Source: Varanus komodoensis
Lineage: Eukaryota; Chordata; Lepidosauria; Squamata; Varanidae
DNA length: 64,000 nt
Assembly: GCF_004798865.1 (NCBI RefSeq)
Contig: NW_025336479.1
Location: 7,766,485-7,830,484 of the forward strand
Reading direction: 5' to 3'
Shown: piece after piece, positions 63,371-64,000 of the stretch
Position numbering within the stretch: position 1 is the first letter of the stretch
Layout of the letters: every line of letters begins with the position of its first letter
Made by a program: the position numbers and the translations under genes
The notes under the pieces: model-generated
The model's database searches: none
Seen by the model: the letters and a program-made list of their open reading frames with translations, nothing else
Told to the model about the DNA's origin: nothing

Positions 63371-63829
63371 CAGAAAAGATGCAGAAAAATTAGAAAGGAG
63401 CCAGAGGAGGGCAACAAACATGATCCAGGGTTCTCAGTGAGGAGAGACTGAGAACTGGGCATGTGCAGCCTTGAGAAGAGTAGCCTGAAGGGTGACATGA
63501 TATCCCCCTATAAGTACCTCAAAGGGTGTCACAAAGAGGAAGGTCAAGGTCACTTCTTGCTGATTCTGGAGTGTAGGACACGGAATAATCAATTCAACCT
63601 GCAACAACCCAGATTCAGGTGGGATATCAGAAGCTTCCTCACTGTCAGAGTAATAGGAGTGGAACCAGCTGCCTCGAGAGGTGGGGGGCTCTCGCACGCT
63701 AGAGACATTCAAAGCGAAACTGGACAGCCACCTGAGTGGGATGGTGTAACAAGGTGTCCTGCAACAGCAGGGGTTGGACCCAATGGCCTTCATGGCCCCT
63801 TCCAACTCTGCTGTTCTGTGATTCTATGA
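63371..63829 (+). mobile_element. CR1 LINE, 3' end, + orientation
   Basis: It begins in ORF2 (GCAGAAAAATTAGAAAGGAGCCAGAGGAGGGCAACAAACATGATCC) and runs through CAGCCTTGAGAAGAGTAGCCTGAAGG, TAAGTACCTCAAAGG, GGGGTTGGACCCAATGGCCTTCATGGCCCCTTCCAACTC and a terminal GTGATTCTATGAAC. It shares subfamily-specific strings with 7480-7850 (for example ACAACCCAGATTC, GACATTCAAAGCGAAACTGGACAGCC, GTGTCCTGCAACAGCAGGGG). The two copies are easily aligned but clearly diverged. Confidence 0.95.
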
Positions 63830-63881
63830 ACATCTGCCCTGGCGCCATCCCTTCTAACACTGGTCTTCCTCTCTCTCTAAG

Positions 63882-63990
63882 CAGGGGAGGCTGTGTTAGT
63901 GGGCTCCTAATTCACTGCAGCTTTCTTTTCAGTTTTACAGGAGCCATCCACGATGCTCCATGGTGGTGACCCTACTTTGAGGATCAAGTT
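63882..63990. repeat. Unnamed dispersed repeat, copy 2
   Basis: CAGGGGAGGC, GGGCTCCTAATTCACTGCAGCTTTC and ACAGGAGCCATCCACGATGCTCC correspond in order to 60155-60252. The copy continues with GAGGATCAAGTTCAG toward the window edge. Confidence 0.55.
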
Positions 63991-64000
63991 CAGTATCTAC

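Overview
The window is vertebrate nuclear DNA, most likely from a squamate reptile. It carries CR1 LINE 3' ends that finish in a GATTCTATG-type tail, several tRNA-derived SINEs, a 5S-rRNA-derived SINE, a tRNA-Ala-derived SINE and many short palindromic (MITE-like) repeats. Dinucleotide microsatellites are abundant, and there is one 100-N assembly gap. The species cannot be named from the sequence.

Only one protein-coding gene is certain: HS3ST3B1 (heparan sulfate glucosamine 3-O-sulfotransferase 3B1), on the + strand in two coding exons. Exon 1 (15157-15710) encodes the cytoplasmic tail, the membrane anchor, the stem and the start of the sulfotransferase domain. Exon 2 (48677-49295) encodes the rest of the domain. 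Between them lies a 33-kb GT-AG intron. The joined protein is 390 residues, the same length as I recall for the human protein. The N-terminal third separates it from HS3ST3A1, whose catalytic domain is almost identical.

Layout: 1-6.7 kb is repeat-bearing intergenic DNA. From 6.7 to 17.3 kb is a long, interrupted CpG-rich domain ending in the HS3ST3B1 promoter and exon 1, with CCAAT boxes, a TCF/LEF-type site, a homeodomain-type inverted repeat and two upstream ORFs. From 15.7 to 48.7 kb is the intron, mostly unique sequence with scattered SINEs, MITE-like repeats, a perfect 18-bp hairpin, AT-rich stretches that look like conserved non-coding elements, and two antisense segments that look like exons but match nothing I know. 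From 49.3 to about 52.4 kb is the probable 3' UTR with two polyadenylation signals. From 52.4 to 64 kb is downstream flank with two antisense exon-like open frames, a SINE, a degenerate tandem array of about 140-bp units facing an inverted block of the same unit, a CR1 reverse-transcriptase fragment, and a SINE/CR1 cluster at the right end.

No CRISPR array, rRNA or tRNA gene, and no LTR or other virus-like element was recognised. The strongest items for follow-up are the diverged tandem/inverted array at 54.1-55.7 kb, the unexplained antisense exon-like segments at 23.8-24.6 and 52.4-53.1 kb, the perfect hairpin at 31.5 kb, and the strong-context uORF that overlaps the HS3ST3B1 start codon.
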